NCBI GenBank assembly: GCA_900472575.1
Contig: UCIV01000007.1
Coordinates: 62,001-126,000 of the forward strand
Source: Hyphomicrobiales bacterium
GTDB taxonomy: Bacteria > Pseudomonadota > Alphaproteobacteria > Rhizobiales > Rhizobiaceae
Length of the DNA: 64,000 bases
Direction of reading: 5' to 3'
Every line of letters begins with the position of its first letter. Positions within the stretch are counted from its first letter, which is position 1. The position numbers were made by a program, and so were the translations under genes. The notes under the pieces are model-generated. The model did no database searches. It was not told the DNA's origin and worked only from the letters and a program-made list of their open reading frames with translations. Shown one piece after another: positions 63,190-64,000 of this stretch.

Positions 63190-64000
63190 GCCCAACCATG
63201 CCCTCACTTTCCGAGCGCGCCTCAAGAACGGGACAATTTCTCTGGTCCGGCTGGTCCGGCCTTGCGGGATTGAGCGTCTTTGCAGCCTTCTGGCAGGTGG
63301 CGCATGAAGCCTATGGCAGCTTCATCCTGCCCTCGCCGCTGGAAACGCTTGCCGCCGCGTGGGCCCTTCTGGGCGAGGCTTCCGCCTGGCAGCTTTTGCT
63401 CACCACCTCGTCACGCGCACTCTCGGGCTTCGCGCTTGCCGGTGTGATCGGCACCATGACCGGATGCCTTGCCGGGTTTCATCCGGCGATCCTGCGCCTC
63501 GTTCAACCGCAGATCACCCTGATGCTCGGCGTGCCGCCGATCGCCTGGATCGTGCTTCTGATGATCTGGTTCGGCACCGGTTCAGCGACGGTGACGACGA
63601 CAGCTGCCGTCGCCTGCCTGCCAATCGTTTTTCTCGGTGCGGCGGAAGGTATCGCCAGCCGCGACAGGCTGCTTGACGACATGGCGCTCTCGCTCGGCAT
63701 GGGGCGGGTTCGCAGACTTGTTCGCATCACCGTTCCGCAAATGCTGAACCGCCTCTTCCCGATCCTCGTCATGGCGCTCGGAACCGCTTTCAAGGCCGCC
63801 GTGATGGCCGAACTTCTCGCCAATGCCGGAGGGATCGGCGAAGCGCTTGCGGTCTCGCGTTCCAATCTCGACGTGGCGAACGCACTTGCCTGGATCCTGC
63901 TATCGGTAAGTGCACTGCTTGCCGTCGAATATGGGCTGATCCAGCCGACACGTTCCGAGCTGGAAGCATGGCGCCATGCCGCCCGGCCATGGGGTGTCAA
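63186..64000 (+). CDS. ABC transporter permease (partial, runs off right edge)
   Basis: About 271 residues seen; starts at GTG 63186 overlapping the previous stop (or ATG 63198). Six hydrophobic helices and the EAA loop LSLGMGRVRRLVRITVPQMLNRLFPILVMAL, SsuC/NrtB type. An ATPase gene probably follows outside the window. Partner of the binding protein above. Confidence 0.9.
   Translation, partial: MSPTMPSLSERASRTGQFLWSGWSGLAGLSVFAAFWQVAHEAYGSFILPSPLETLAAAWALLGEASAWQLLLTTSSRALSGFALAGVIGTMTGCLAGFHPAILRLVQPQITLMLGVPPIAWIVLLMIWFGTGSATVTTTAAVACLPIVFLGAAEGIASRDRLLDDMALSLGMGRVRRLVRITVPQMLNRLFPILVMALGTAFKAAVMAELLANAGGIGEALAVSRSNLDVANALAWILLSVSALLAVEYGLIQPTRSELEAWRHAARPWGV

Noticed and set aside
1-64000. 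CRISPR arrays, tRNA, rRNA, riboswitches, replication origin
   Set aside because: No regularly spaced repeats, cloverleaf or rRNA-like stretches were seen on reading; small structured RNAs cannot be fully excluded without covariance-model searches.

Overview
The window is a gene-dense, high-GC stretch that reads as an alphaproteobacterium of the Rhizobiales, most like Rhizobiaceae. The signs are a napEFDABC / nirK-nirV-nnrR / norEF-norCBQD denitrification block, HWE and HisKA_2 histidine kinases, EcfG (RpoE2)-type promoters, DUF982, DUF6894 and TspO genes, and several sugar-ABC and sugar-acid genes. No rRNA, tRNA or CRISPR array was recognised. The species cannot be fixed from sequence alone.

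Layout. 1-3.4 kb: a hybrid-type histidine kinase cut by the left edge, a KaiC-like double RecA ATPase and a decayed GGDEF tail. 3.4-7.3 kb: a LysR regulator divergent from an MFS exporter / cyclophilin-like / Tat-exported hydrolase operon. 7.5-12.9 kb: a divergent envelope/lipid locus (two cyclopropane-fatty-acid-synthase-type methyltransferases, DUF1295, DUF2147, DUF2177, lipocalin) driven from matched ECF-like promoters. 13.0-24.5 kb: a sugar-acid uptake and catabolism operon (ABC importer, dehydrogenases, an IclR-lactonase fusion, an enolase-superfamily dehydratase, a DHDPS-type aldolase, a 2-keto-3-deoxygalactonate-type kinase). 24.6-25.8 kb: a decay zone with fragments of MmgE/PrpD, oppD and oppF. 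25.8-40 kb: a stress island of small proteins and membrane proteins, where six GGAAC-N18-TT promoters precede genes, plus a LOV histidine kinase with its own response regulator and a second HWE kinase. An exonuclease III pseudogene here is split by a decayed IS3-family element. 42-63 kb: denitrification. 59.8-64 kb: a TonB receptor with an ABC importer, cut by the right edge.

How it works together. Nitrate is reduced in the periplasm by NapAB, fed by NapC. Nitrite is reduced by the copper enzyme NirK, and NO by NorCB, assembled with NorQDEF. HemN supplies haem without oxygen. A 14-bp TTG-N8-CAA box, the kind used by NnrR/FNR-type regulators, occurs upstream of nirK, hemN/DUF2249, norC, norE, the TonB receptor and the ABC importer. 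nap instead has a classical FixK/FNR box. The last two boxes suggest that a nutrient-uptake system of unknown substrate belongs to the NO-responsive regulon. No nosZ or pseudoazurin gene lies within the window.

Possible new biology: (a) the NO-box-controlled TonB/ABC uptake system; (b) the stress island with tiny membrane proteins and a LOV photosensor; (c) the divergent ECF-controlled lipid locus.
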